DNA from: Paenibacillus phocaeensis
Lineage (GTDB): Bacteria > Bacillota > Bacilli > Paenibacillales > Paenibacillaceae
Direction: 5' to 3'
NCBI RefSeq assembly: GCF_900021165.1
Contig: NZ_FCOQ01000013.1
Span: forward strand, 93,512-157,511
DNA length: 64,000 bases
Shown here: piece after piece, positions 34,008 through 42,673 of the stretch
Position numbering within the stretch: position 1 is the first letter of the stretch
Layout: every line of letters starts with the position of its first letter
The notes under the pieces: model-generated
The model's input: the letters and a program-made list of their open reading frames with translations, nothing else
The model's database searches: none
What the model was told of the DNA's origin: nothing
Translations under genes and position numbers: made by a program

Positions 34008-34038
34008 TTGACTTAAACCATGGTTTAAGTCGTATCAT
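34008..34038 (+). promoter_or_regulatory. MerR-type promoter with a perfect 20-bp palindrome
   Basis: TTGACT (34008-34013) and TATCAT (34033-34038) are 19 bases apart, the overlong spacer typical of MerR-activated promoters. ACTTAAACCATGGTTTAAGT (34011-34030) is a perfect palindrome lying between them. Confidence 0.88.
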
Positions 34039-34079
34039 AGTCATGTCGACAAGAAGCCTTAGGTTGGGGGGCCTCCAAC

Positions 34080-34454
34080 GTGAAGTACTATACCATTGGC
34101 GAAGCATCAGCCAAGTACCATATTCCGGAATCCACTTTGCGTTATTATGAGAAAAAAGGACTGCTCCCGTTCATCGAACGGGACGAAGCCGGCAGAAGAT
34201 TATTTTCGGAACGTCAATTGGCGCTGCTTCAAATCGTGATTTGCCTGAAGACCACCAATATGCCCATCAGCGGCATTAAGCAATATATGGAATGGGTCGT
34301 CGAGGGCGATACCTCGATCGAGAACCGGCTCGACATGCTGGTGAAGCATAAGCAGAACGTGTTGGACGAGATGGAGTTAATGAAGGAGCACCTGCAAGAG
34401 ATTGAGGAGAAGATCAAACGTTATCATAAACAACTCGAGGAGGAAAGAACATGA
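34080..34454 (+). CDS. MerR-family transcriptional regulator
   Basis: A 124-residue regulator: MerR helix-turn-helix YTIGEASAKYHIPESTLRYYEKKGLLPFIERDEAGRRLFSERQLALL, then the dimerisation coiled coil with KTTNMPISGIKQYMEWVVEGDTSIENRLDMLVKHKQNV. It lacks the metal-binding cysteines of the MerR/CueR branch and resembles the AdhR/YyaN group that responds to electrophiles. A GTG start follows GGGGGG. It overlaps the SDR gene by four bases (ATGA), so both are transcribed from the palindromic promoter upstream and the regulator probably controls its own operon. Confidence 0.92.
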   Translation: MKYYTIGEASAKYHIPESTLRYYEKKGLLPFIERDEAGRRLFSERQLALLQIVICLKTTNMPISGIKQYMEWVVEGDTSIENRLDMLVKHKQNVLDEMELMKEHLQEIEEKIKRYHKQLEEERT

Positions 34455-35215
34455 ATCTTTCAGGAAATACGATATTGATTACCGGCGGCGGCTCGGGAAT
34501 TGGGCTGGCAATTGCCGAAAGATTTGCGCAGGCCGGAAATACCGTCATCGTCTGCGGCCGACGGGAGAGCGTACTTCAGCAAGCTCGAGAACAAGTCCCG
34601 GGCTTAATCCCCCGGGTATGCGACTTGGAGGTGGAACGTGAGCGCCTGGCGTTGTTCGATTGGGTGACGACAAACTATCCGGACGTGAATGTGCTGGTCA
34701 ATAATGCCGGCATCCAGCTGCGCTATAACCTGCTCAAAGCGGACGCCAGAGACCGCTGGCATGACTACAGCAAGGAGATTGCCACGAATATTGAGGCGCC
34801 TGTCCATTTGTCCATGTTGTTTGCCCCTTATTTTGCACAAAAAGAACCGGCGGCCATTCTGAACGTCACCTCCGGCCTGGCATTTACCCCCTTTGCGATT
34901 GCCCCGGTATATTCGGCAACCAAAGCGGCGCTTCACTCCTTCACCATGAGCTTAAGACATCAATTATCCGGCACCTCGGTTGATGTGATTGAGATCGCCC
35001 CGCCGGCGGTGAACACGGATCTGGGAGGTTCCGGGCTGCATACGCACGGAGAGCCGCTGGACGCCTTCGCGGACGGAATTTTCAAGGAGTTGGCCGAGGG
35101 CAAGAAGGAAATCGGGTACGGTTCCTCAGCAGCGCGCCTGCGCATGTCCCGGGACGAAATCGACGAGTATACGGAGAAGCTGTATCAAGCCACGAAAGAT
35201 TCTATTGAGTCATGA
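34451..35215 (+). CDS. Short-chain dehydrogenase (DltE-like)
   Basis: A 254-residue oxidoreductase: TGGGSGIGLAIAERF cofactor motif, NNAGIQLRYNLL, catalytic Ser and YSATKAALHSF, and PPAVNTDLGG. Similar to the DltE-type SDRs. It is translationally coupled to the MerR regulator and ends at a terminator. The AdhR-like regulator suggests a role in detoxifying aldehydes or quinones; this is inference. Confidence 0.9.
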   Translation: MNLSGNTILITGGGSGIGLAIAERFAQAGNTVIVCGRRESVLQQAREQVPGLIPRVCDLEVERERLALFDWVTTNYPDVNVLVNNAGIQLRYNLLKADARDRWHDYSKEIATNIEAPVHLSMLFAPYFAQKEPAAILNVTSGLAFTPFAIAPVYSATKAALHSFTMSLRHQLSGTSVDVIEIAPPAVNTDLGGSGLHTHGEPLDAFADGIFKELAEGKKEIGYGSSAARLRMSRDEIDEYTEKLYQATKDSIES

Positions 35216-35236
35216 GGGGAATACGTAAAAAGAAGC

Positions 35237-35283
35237 AGGGGGGCTCCGCTGTCATCTCGGATGACTTTTGGGTCCCCCTTTCT
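35237..35283 (+). terminator. Terminator of the MerR-SDR operon
   Basis: AGGGGGGCTCC...GGTCCCCCTTT outer stem with an inner GTCATC-TCG-GATGAC hairpin. The inner hairpin matches that in the terminator at 3396-3446. Confidence 0.8.
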
Positions 35284-35375
35284 ACCCGAAGCCATGCAGT
35301 TTTCTCGGCCCAGTACCGCACCTATTTGTGCGCCTGTTCCGGTTGCCCCTCGAGCGCCAATCGATTAGTCTAACC

Positions 35376-35404
35376 TTGACACTGTATACAGCCCATGCCA
35401 TAAT
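35376..35404 (+). promoter_or_regulatory. Promoter of the amino-acid ABC operon
   Basis: TTGACA (35376-35381), a 17-base spacer, CATAAT (35399-35404). The leader to the first start at 35479 is about 67 bases with no riboswitch-like fold recognised. Confidence 0.75.
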
Positions 35405-35478
35405 GTATTTCAAACTAAATCCATATGTTATATGCGCTATACGAAATTTTCCGTTTTATACGAGGGGAGATCATTAAA

Positions 35479-36324
35479 ATGAAAAAGCGTTTTTTAATAG
35501 GAATATTTGCGTTAATGTTGCCAGTGGTGATTGCCGGATGCGGAAGTAAAGCTGCGGAGGAGAATGCCTCACAACCAGACAAAGAATCGAAACAGACAAC
35601 GGTGGTTGCCTCTACCAGTGGGGTCAGCAATCCATTCAGCTATGATAAGGACGGCAAGCTTACGGGATATGATGTTGAAGTCCTCCGGGCCATTTTTGAA
35701 GGTCTTCCTCAATATAAACTGGATATACAGGTCATTGAATTTGAAGGGATTTTAAATGGACTGGATAATGGACGCTTCCAGCTGGGAGTGAACAATTTCA
35801 GCTCCAACGCGGAAAGACGTGAAAAATACAATTTTTCTCTGCCAATTATTGAAAACGCCAATGTGTTTGTTGTCCGTAAGGATGATGAAAAACTCAAATC
35901 TATTAATGATTTGGCCGGTTATAAAGCAGTAACCGAAGTAGGCAACTCAGGCGCGACGCTTCTTGAGAACTATAATAATGAACATCCGAATGCTAAAGCC
36001 GAAATTCTCTATACGGATGAAAATTTTGTGAAACAGTTTGAAGGCATTGAAGCAGGAAAATATGATGTCCGTATTATTTCCCGCGTCTCGGCGGAAAAAG
36101 CGATCAAGGAACATGGTTTTACCAATCTGAAAATTGTTCCGTTTTCTATAGAAAATAGCGATCCGGGCTCCTATATTCTATTTCCCAAATCCACAGACAG
36201 CAGTTTGCTAGATGCAGTAAATAAGCGAATCAAGGAAATTTATGAAGATGGAACTTTATTGAAAATCAGTGAAGAGCAGTTGGGCGGAAATTACTTGCCA
36301 AAGAAAGAGTTAATTGAAGGATAA
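35479..36324 (+). CDS. Amino-acid ABC transporter substrate-binding lipoprotein
   Basis: A 281-residue lipoprotein: signal peptide with lipobox VIAGC at residue about 19-23, then an SBP family-3 domain (TTVVASTSGVSNPFSYDKDGKLTGYDVEVLRAI, FQLGVNNFSSNAERREKYNFSLP, GYKAVTEVGNSGATLLENYN). Closest in pattern to TcyA/TcyJ-type cystine or polar amino-acid binders. The ATG at 35479 has GAGGGGAG upstream. First gene of a four-gene operon (SBP, CapA-like, permease, ATPase). The operon is visibly AT-richer than its neighbours, suggesting later acquisition. Confidence 0.93.
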   Translation: MKKRFLIGIFALMLPVVIAGCGSKAAEENASQPDKESKQTTVVASTSGVSNPFSYDKDGKLTGYDVEVLRAIFEGLPQYKLDIQVIEFEGILNGLDNGRFQLGVNNFSSNAERREKYNFSLPIIENANVFVVRKDDEKLKSINDLAGYKAVTEVGNSGATLLENYNNEHPNAKAEILYTDENFVKQFEGIEAGKYDVRIISRVSAEKAIKEHGFTNLKIVPFSIENSDPGSYILFPKSTDSSLLDAVNKRIKEIYEDGTLLKISEEQLGGNYLPKKELIEG

Positions 36325-36339
36325 GGTAAGGGGGATTCG

Positions 36340-37674
36340 ATGAAATTTTTAGTCACGGGAGATGCGCTGTTTTCCAGCAGCAATTTATATAAGACGATGG
36401 ATCCGAATCTTCTTGCTCTTTTACATGGAGCGGATGAAGTGTTTACCAATGCGGAGTTTGTGACACCCAGAAAAAACACGGCCCCAGCCTCCGGAAGAGG
36501 ATACCAAACCAGCGTGCGTCCGAAGGCGTTGGACGAATTCGCAAATCTTAATATCCGCTATGTCAGCTTTGCGAATAATCATACGGGTGATTATGGTATT
36601 GAGGGCATGGTTGACACCATCGAAGAGGCGGAAAGCCGTGGCTTAATCCCCCTGGGAGTGGGACTAAGCCTGCATGATGCCCGTAAACCGGCGTTTATTG
36701 ATACTCCGGATGGGCGGATTGCGATCATTACCATCGACGTTACAAGAAGTGAGGTATTTGCCGCATCGAACCCTGGAAACGGGGTTCCGGCGCGTCCGGG
36801 GGTAAATCCGCTCCGTTGGTCGCGTACGTATGTCGTTAATGATCAGGATTTTGAAACCTTGAAGGAGATTAGTGAGCGGATTGGCATTGCATCCAGCATG
36901 GCGGAAGGAAAAAGAATCGAAACCTTTAAAAGCAAATCAGATAATCATTATGAATTTGGCTCACTGTTTGAAGGGTATCTGACTTTTGAAAGAGGAGATC
37001 ACCCACGTGTCAAAACCACAGCACACGAAGGGGATCAGCAGGAAATTCTTCGCTCTATTCAAGATGCCAAGGAACGCAGTGACTTTGTTTTTGTAAATCT
37101 GCACACCCATGAAGGGGAGAATGAAGACTGGTATTCGGATTACCCCGCTGAGTTTATTGAAACCTTTGCTCATCATGCTATTGATGCAGGGGCGAGCTGC
37201 GTTTTCGGACACGGGGCGCACTTTACCAGAGGCGTGGAACTCTACCATGGTCAACCGATATTCTATAATATAGGAAGTCTGTTTATGGAATTTGAAGCAG
37301 GGGAGTCCATTATTTCTCCGGAAATGTTCGCCGCCTATGGTTATGCCGAAAACGAAGTTCCGTCTACCCTGCATAAAAACAGAACCAAAGACAGCGAAGG
37401 AAACTGGCAGGGCTTCTATAGTGATCGGAAATTTTCCGAAAATTTTTTGGTTTCATTTGATATTAGCGTTGAGGAGCGGCGTTTTAACTACGAGTTGATT
37501 CCGATTGATCTCAGGCTCACCCATCCAACCGTGACCAAACGCGGTTTACCCGTCTTGGCGTCAGAAGAAGCCGCTGCGTCACTGGTTCAACGGCTGAACG
37601 CCATTAGCAAAGAACGCTACAACACGGAAATTGTTTATGAAGGCGAGCTGTTAACGGTGAAAGGATTGGAATAA
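36340..37674 (+). CDS. CapA/YwtB-family metallophosphatase-like protein
   Basis: A 444-residue protein of the poly-gamma-glutamate capsule CapA family, with a calcineurin-like core: TGDALFSSSNL, FTNAEFVTPR, YVSFANNHTGDYGIEGM, FVFVNLHTHEGENEDWY and SCVFGHGAHFTRGVELYHGQPIFYNIGSLF hold the expected Asp, Asn and His metal ligands. It has no signal peptide or membrane anchor, unlike the capsule proteins, so it is probably cytoplasmic. It lies inside an amino-acid ABC operon between the binding protein and the permease. This suggests hydrolysis or modification of an imported gamma-glutamyl or similar peptide; that is inference. Confidence 0.88.
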   Translation: MKFLVTGDALFSSSNLYKTMDPNLLALLHGADEVFTNAEFVTPRKNTAPASGRGYQTSVRPKALDEFANLNIRYVSFANNHTGDYGIEGMVDTIEEAESRGLIPLGVGLSLHDARKPAFIDTPDGRIAIITIDVTRSEVFAASNPGNGVPARPGVNPLRWSRTYVVNDQDFETLKEISERIGIASSMAEGKRIETFKSKSDNHYEFGSLFEGYLTFERGDHPRVKTTAHEGDQQEILRSIQDAKERSDFVFVNLHTHEGENEDWYSDYPAEFIETFAHHAIDAGASCVFGHGAHFTRGVELYHGQPIFYNIGSLFMEFEAGESIISPEMFAAYGYAENEVPSTLHKNRTKDSEGNWQGFYSDRKFSENFLVSFDISVEERRFNYELIPIDLRLTHPTVTKRGLPVLASEEAAASLVQRLNAISKERYNTEIVYEGELLTVKGLE

Positions 37675-37716
37675 TTTTTTTCTGCTGTAAAAATGAACGT
37701 GGAAGGAATGCAAAGC

Positions 37717-38478
37717 ATGATGGCAAAGATTTTTGATATCGAAGCGGTTTTCTCAGCGATTCCCAGCCTGCTGAAGTTTCTTCCTGTGAGCCTGGAAATA
37801 ACTTTTATTTCAATGGTTGCCGGTCTTCTTATGGGTTTAATACTCGCGGTTATTCGGATAAAAAAAGTTCCTGTTCTCAGTCAGATTGTTACGGTTTTTA
37901 TCTCGTTTATACGGGGTACGCCCATGATTGTACAGCTTTATTTGACCTATAACGGGATTCCGCTTCTTTTAAAATTTATTAATGAGCAGTATGGGACAAG
38001 CTATAATATTAATGCCGTGCCCGCGATGCTTTTTGTTCTGGTTACCTTCGCGTTCAATGAGGCAGCTTACAATTCGGAAACGATCCGCGCAGCTCTGCAA
38101 TCGGTGAACAAAGGACAAATTGAAGCTGCCGAATCGCTGGGCATGACCTATTTTCAAGTCTTGAGAAGAGTGATTCTTCCCGAAGCGCTTGTCGTCGCCA
38201 TTCCGCCGCTTGGAAATGCATTGATCGGTTTGTTGAAAGGAACTTCATTGGCGTTTGTAGCAGGGGTTATCGAAATGACGGCACAAGGAAAAATTATTTC
38301 CGGAAGTAATTTCCGGTTCTTCGAGGTCTATCTTGCCCTGGCCATCATTTATTGGGTACTGACGATTATCATCGAACAAGTGCTTCGCTATCTGGAAAAA
38401 AGATTTTCGATTCCGGAGCCGGGCCAAAGAAACTCGATCCGGGGTGGTTTGTTTTCATTTGGAAGGAGGGAGATTTAA
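37717..38478 (+). CDS. Amino-acid ABC transporter permease
   Basis: A 253-residue membrane protein with about five segments, of the His/Glu/Gln/Arg/opine permease type: SLEITFISMVAGLLMGLILAVIRI, the FIRGTPMIVQLYLTYNGIPLLL motif and the EAA loop EAAESLGMTYFQVLRRVILPEAL. The ATG at 37717 follows GAAGGA at eight bases; ATGs at 37693 and 37708 are also in frame. Third gene of the operon. Resembles TcyB/YtmL-type cystine permeases. Confidence 0.93.
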   Translation: MMAKIFDIEAVFSAIPSLLKFLPVSLEITFISMVAGLLMGLILAVIRIKKVPVLSQIVTVFISFIRGTPMIVQLYLTYNGIPLLLKFINEQYGTSYNINAVPAMLFVLVTFAFNEAAYNSETIRAALQSVNKGQIEAAESLGMTYFQVLRRVILPEALVVAIPPLGNALIGLLKGTSLAFVAGVIEMTAQGKIISGSNFRFFEVYLALAIIYWVLTIIIEQVLRYLEKRFSIPEPGQRNSIRGGLFSFGRREI

Positions 38479-39231
38479 ATGATCAAGGTAAGTCATTTGT
38501 CCAAATCCTTTCATCACAATTTAATCCTGGACGATTTATCGGTTGAGATTGAAAAGGGAGATGTAGTGGCGCTGATCGGTTCGTCAGGGGCCGGGAAATC
38601 CACCTTTTTGCGTTCCTTGAACTGCCTGGAAACTGCGGATAAAGGCGAGCTTGATCTGGAGGGGTTTAAGGTTGATTTCAGCACAATTACGAACAAGCAG
38701 CGCTTGGAGCTTCGGCAGCAAACGGCGATGGTTTTCCAGCAATTCAACCTTTTTCAGCATCGAACCGCACTGGAAAATGTAAAAGAAGGATTGAAAATCG
38801 TCAAAAAAATGAGCGATAGTGAAGCCAATAAAATTGCCGAAGAACAGCTGCAACTAGTGGGCCTTTCCGAACGTGCTCATTATTATCCAAAGCATTTATC
38901 CGGGGGCCAGCAACAGCGTGTCGGAATTGCCCGTGCACTTGCCATGAAGCCCAAGCTGTTATTGGTGGATGAACCGACCTCCGCGCTTGATCCTGAACTG
39001 GTGGGAGAGGTGCTGCAAACCATTAAACGGACAGCAGCAAGCGGCCAAACGATGATTCTCGTTTCACACGAGATGAATTTTGTATATGAAGTGGCCAACA
39101 AGGTGCTTTTTTTGGACAAGGGGAAAATTATTGAGGAAGGCACTCCGGATGAGGTGTTTAACCACCCTAAAACACAAAGAGCTAAGGAATTCCTGCAAAA
39201 TTATTTCCGCACAAAAGTAAGTGGTGCTTGA
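38479..39231 (+). CDS. Amino-acid ABC transporter ATP-binding protein
   Basis: A 250-residue ATPase energising the importer. Walker A is GSSGAGKST (34-42), Q-loop at VFQQFNLF, the signature is LSGGQQQRVGIARAL, and Walker B is LLLVDEPTSALDP, followed by the H-loop SHEM. GGAGGGAGATTTAA precedes the ATG, which directly follows the permease stop. Last gene of the operon, followed by a strong terminator. Confidence 0.96.
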   Translation: MIKVSHLSKSFHHNLILDDLSVEIEKGDVVALIGSSGAGKSTFLRSLNCLETADKGELDLEGFKVDFSTITNKQRLELRQQTAMVFQQFNLFQHRTALENVKEGLKIVKKMSDSEANKIAEEQLQLVGLSERAHYYPKHLSGGQQQRVGIARALAMKPKLLLVDEPTSALDPELVGEVLQTIKRTAASGQTMILVSHEMNFVYEVANKVLFLDKGKIIEEGTPDEVFNHPKTQRAKEFLQNYFRTKVSGA

Positions 39232-39263
39232 TCTTCAACAAACGCCATACTTGAGCCTAAATG

Positions 39264-39286
39264 GGCGCCTTAAAAAGGCGCCCTTC
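39264..39286 (+). terminator. Terminator of the amino-acid ABC operon
   Basis: GGGCGCCTT, loop AAA, AAGGCGCCC, then TT. The T-run is short. It may also act for the convergent MATE gene. Confidence 0.75.
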
Positions 39287-39309
39287 ACTCTTCCCCTATA
39301 CTTTTGGAA

Positions 39310-40701
39310 TTAAGCAGATGCGCCAAGCCCGCTTTCCGTCGCAGAAATCGGCTTCACGAGCGCTTTCTTCTCCCAAGCCCGGCTTCTCCAGCGAAGCAGC
39401 ATGATGAGCCCGCGAAGCCATTCATCCACGGCAAACGCAATCCAAATGCCAAACAAGCCAATGCCCAGATGAACGCCAAGCAGGTATGCCAGCGGAACCG
39501 AGACGCCCCACATCGAGCATACGCCCATTAAGACGGGGAACCGCGCATCCCCGGCAGCGCGCAGCGAATTAATGATGACCATATTAAAGGTCCGGCCGGG
39601 CTCAAGCACGATAGACAACAGGAAGATGCTCGCTCCGGTCGCAATGATCCCAGGATCTTCCGTGAACAAGCCGATCAGATCGTGGCGGAAAATCGAAGCC
39701 GCACCAACGATGGCCAACGTTAACAAGAAGCTGATCCGCACGCTCTTCATCAATCGCTTGTAAGCGGCCTTCATCTCTCCCGCGCCAACCATTTGGCCGA
39801 CGATAATCTCTGTCCCCGCCCCGATCGATGCAGCCAACGCCATAAAGTAGTTCGAGATGTTCATCACATAAACATGCGTATTTAACGCGGTGATTCCAAT
39901 CATGTTCACAAAACCGATGACCATGAGGTACTGCGACTGCCAGGCGAGATGCTCTCCCGCCGCAGGCAATCCCACGCTTAGAATCTGCTTCGCATAAGTC
40001 CTGTTCCAGGTCACATAATCCTTCCCGCGAATCGGCGCCGGAACTCGGCGGTACAGAATGAAGAACAGAACGAGAATGCCGACAAACCGGCTAACTACGG
40101 TCGAGATGGCCGCACCGGTAACGCCCATTTCCGGAAAGCCCAGGTTGCCGAAGATCAGCAAATAATTCCCGGTGACATGGAGGAGGTTCACCCCCAAGGT
40201 CACATACATCACGCTCTGGGTATTCCCGCTTGAACGGATCACGGACGAGACTGCGTAAGACAACGCCTCAATCCACATAAACCCGCCGATGATCTTCAGA
40301 TAATGACTGGCGATGCCCATCTGCTCTTGATTCAGGTTCAGCAGCCGCAGGAGCGGCTCCCCGAAGCTAAACAGGATAACGCTGACGAGAATCCCGAAAA
40401 TAAGGTTCATCGTAATCGCCAGCGCCGAGACCCGGCTCGCCTCTTTCTCCCGTCCCGCACCGAGATACTGGGATACCGCTACGCTGGTCCCGATCCCGAC
40501 AAACCCGAACATCAAGATGCAGAAATAGATGATTTCATTGGCTAAGCCCACCGCTCCGGTTGCGGTATCAGAGATGCGGCTCAGCATAAACACGTCCACC
40601 GTGCCGAGCATCATCCGCAGGACGGAATCGATCAAGATCGGCCAGGTTACAGCAAAAAGACTCAGCTTCTTCCATGAAGGAATACGTTCATTTAAGGTCA
40701 C
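39310..40701 (-). CDS. MATE-family efflux transporter
   Basis: A 463-residue membrane protein with twelve hydrophobic segments in two MatE halves: SLFAVTWPILIDSVLRMMLGTVDVFMLSRISDTATGAVGLANE in the first and QILSVGLPAAGEHLAWQSQYLMVIGFVNMIG in the second. Expected to export cationic drugs or metabolites by Na+ or H+ antiport. The GTG at 40701 is chosen: AGGAGC lies nine bases before it, whereas a TTG at 40710 would overlap that site. A degraded MerR-type gene is divergent from it and may once have been its regulator. Confidence 0.92.
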   Translation of the reverse strand: MTLNERIPSWKKLSLFAVTWPILIDSVLRMMLGTVDVFMLSRISDTATGAVGLANEIIYFCILMFGFVGIGTSVAVSQYLGAGREKEASRVSALAITMNLIFGILVSVILFSFGEPLLRLLNLNQEQMGIASHYLKIIGGFMWIEALSYAVSSVIRSSGNTQSVMYVTLGVNLLHVTGNYLLIFGNLGFPEMGVTGAAISTVVSRFVGILVLFFILYRRVPAPIRGKDYVTWNRTYAKQILSVGLPAAGEHLAWQSQYLMVIGFVNMIGITALNTHVYVMNISNYFMALAASIGAGTEIIVGQMVGAGEMKAAYKRLMKSVRISFLLTLAIVGAASIFRHDLIGLFTEDPGIIATGASIFLLSIVLEPGRTFNMVIINSLRAAGDARFPVLMGVCSMWGVSVPLAYLLGVHLGIGLFGIWIAFAVDEWLRGLIMLLRWRSRAWEKKALVKPISATESGLGASA

Positions 40702-40772
40702 AATTAACAAGCTCCTACTAGGTGATTTCTTTGTCGCCTTCCCTAGTGTAGCTCCCGTTCACGGATCCGTCT

Positions 40773-40998
40773 ATGGGGAAATTCTGTTTTAAGCAACCCT
40801 ACTTCCGGGAGATCAATATGGATGGCTTATCCTTGGAGGAAATCAAGCATTATACAGAGCTTTATCTGCGTGGAGAGGAAACTTTACAACAGCGCAAAGA
40901 GATTCTTACGGACCCACCTCATCAAAATCTTGGAGAAGCTCAACTACAAGCTCGCTATCATCGAGGCGCAGGAGAACAAGTTCGATAAGCTTCCCTAA
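40773..40998 (+). pseudogene. Remnant of a MerR-family regulator
   Basis: The middle reads GLSLEEIKHYTELYLRGEETLQQRKEIL, the dimerisation region of AdhR/YyaN-type MerR proteins. A frame change near 40905 then gives HLIKILEKLNYKLAIIEAQENKFDKLP before a stop at 40996-40998, the usual C-terminus of the same family. The DNA-binding half is missing. So the gene has lost its 5' part and suffered at least one frameshift or deletion. Confidence 0.75.
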
Positions 40999-41000
40999 AG

Positions 41001-41030
41001 AAAGCAGACGCCCGCTTGGGCGCCTGCTTC
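41001..41030 (-). terminator. Terminator of the ECF sigma-SRPBCC unit
   Basis: AAGCAGGCGCCC, loop AAGC, GGGCGTCTGCTT and then TCTTT on the minus strand, 15 bases after the stop at 41045. Confidence 0.8.
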
Positions 41031-41044
41031 GTACCTTTCGTATC

Positions 41045-41470
41045 TCAGGATTCTTCCACGTACTTCTTGAAATTGTCCAGAATCGCTTGCCAGCCGGCTT
41101 GCTGAAACTCCACCGGATGCGTAATCTCGGCATCGAACGTTTCAACGACCTTCGTCTCCGGACCTTGGGCGGCGAAGGTGATCTCCACCTTTCTTCCGTC
41201 TCCCAGGGTGTAGGCGATAAGTTCATGCGTGTTCACTTCATCGTAGACGCCGCCGAAATCAAACCCCATGCTGCCGTCCTTCGCTTCCATTCGGGTCGAG
41301 AACGCGCCGCCGGCCCGCAGATCGTTCTCCGCTCTTGGCGCATGCCAATCGTCAGAGGCTTGATTCCATTGCGTAATATGCTCCGGCTCCGTCCAATACC
41401 TCCAGACTTTGTCGATCGGAGCTTGAATTACGGTCTGAACCGTTACTTTCGTGGGTTGGTTGGCTTCCAT
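41045..41470 (-). CDS. SRPBCC (AHSA1-like) domain protein
   Basis: A 141-residue START-fold protein: VTVQTVIQAPIDKVWRYWTEPEHITQWNQASDDWHAPRAENDLRAGGAFSTRMEAKDG and IAYTLGDGRKVEITF, GWQAILDNFKKYVEE, as in the AHSA1 group (PF08327). Such proteins bind hydrophobic ligands; the role here is unknown. It lies about 75 bases downstream of an ECF sigma gene on the same strand and ends at a strong terminator, so the two probably share a transcript. Confidence 0.9.
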   Translation of the reverse strand: MEANQPTKVTVQTVIQAPIDKVWRYWTEPEHITQWNQASDDWHAPRAENDLRAGGAFSTRMEAKDGSMGFDFGGVYDEVNTHELIAYTLGDGRKVEITFAAQGPETKVVETFDAEITHPVEFQQAGWQAILDNFKKYVEES

Positions 41471-41543
41471 TTCTTTAAGGCACCTCTTTCAATAAGATTG
41501 TTATTTACTTTACATCCCTATAGACGTAACCCAAATTCGAAAT

Positions 41544-42500
41544 TCATTGGTTCAAATGCTCCGGCAACCCCAAACGGGAAAATAATCTGGGGTTAATGAA
41601 ATTTTGGACGTGAAGGATATGATTCCCCTTCGTTTCGAGGACATGAATCCCCCAAGGAATAAGATGGGGGCCTTCAGGGCTTTGCATATACTGCGCCAAC
41701 GCCGGATATCCGCCGTTAACCTTGACCGGCACGAACCGGGAGCCCTCGCAATGCGGGCGTGTAAGCGAGAAGAACTTCGACAAATCTTCCCTGCCGCGAA
41801 CCCACATTGGGAATGGCGGCATCGACATGCAGCCCTCTTCGTGGAATAAAGCAACCAGTTTATCGATATCAAATTGCTCGAAGGCGTCCACATACCGTGA
41901 CAAGAGCTCTTGATCCGGCTCGGCCTCCATTCGGCTGAGTTCGTCGGAACGGAGCTCGGTTCGACTCATCGTCTCCCTTGCGCGCTGCAAGGCACTGTTC
42001 ACCGCGGCCGGCGACATTCCCAGCGTCTCCGCAATTTGCTTGGAGGACCAGTCGAAGACATCCTTTAAAATCAATACGGCTCGCTGGCGGGGAGGCAAGG
42101 TCTGCAGGAGTGCGATGAAGCAGAGCTGCAGCGTATCCTTGCGAATGAGCGCATCCTCCGGATTCTCTCCGAAGTCGGGAGCCAGCCAGATCCAAGCGGA
42201 GTCCGGCAACGTCTCGCGGGGTTCAATGATAGACCTCGCCGGATCAGACAAATCGACGGGAAGCACCCGCCGCTTCGCCTGTCTCAGCTTATCCAGGCAC
42301 AAATTAGAAGCGATCCGGTAAATCCACGTCTTAGGGGAGGCGTCCTGCCGGAACGAACTCCAGCTCTGCCAAACGCGGATGTAAATTTCTTGAACCGCAT
42401 CGTCCGCGTCATCGATAGATCCGAGCATCCGGTAACAGAACGCGGTAAGCTCCGGCTTCATTTTCTCCAATATCTGCAGGTCCAGGGGGATCCCGTTCAT
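41544..42500 (-). CDS. ECF-type sigma-70 factor with a SnoaL-like C-terminal domain
   Basis: A 318-residue sigma factor. Region 2 is FCYRMLGSIDDADDAVQEIYIRVWQSWSSFRQDASPKTWIYRIASNLCLDKLR; region 4 is LPPRQRAVLILKDVFDWSSKQIAETLGMSPAAVNSALQRARETM. Residues 200-318 form a SnoaL/NTF2-like domain (YVDAFEQFDIDKLVALFHEEGCMSMPPFPMWVRGREDL), as in the TIGR02960/SigJ-like group where this domain regulates activity without a separate anti-sigma factor. No anti-sigma gene is adjacent. A SRPBCC gene follows. Confidence 0.92.
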   Translation of the reverse strand: MNGIPLDLQILEKMKPELTAFCYRMLGSIDDADDAVQEIYIRVWQSWSSFRQDASPKTWIYRIASNLCLDKLRQAKRRVLPVDLSDPARSIIEPRETLPDSAWIWLAPDFGENPEDALIRKDTLQLCFIALLQTLPPRQRAVLILKDVFDWSSKQIAETLGMSPAAVNSALQRARETMSRTELRSDELSRMEAEPDQELLSRYVDAFEQFDIDKLVALFHEEGCMSMPPFPMWVRGREDLSKFFSLTRPHCEGSRFVPVKVNGGYPALAQYMQSPEGPHLIPWGIHVLETKGNHILHVQNFINPRLFSRLGLPEHLNQ

Positions 42501-42673
42501 ATAAGCCTCCTTTAGCCAGGTAGATTCTACTATATAATTCTTTTCCCCGCACCGAATCCCTGTCGGAAGAGCTTGTTCTTCAGGGAAATATTTTAAATTT
42601 GCACTATCTGCTTGCCTCCCAAAAAAAGGAGCACCCCACCCGAAATCTGAAACCTATCCATGAAATGCCGGAA

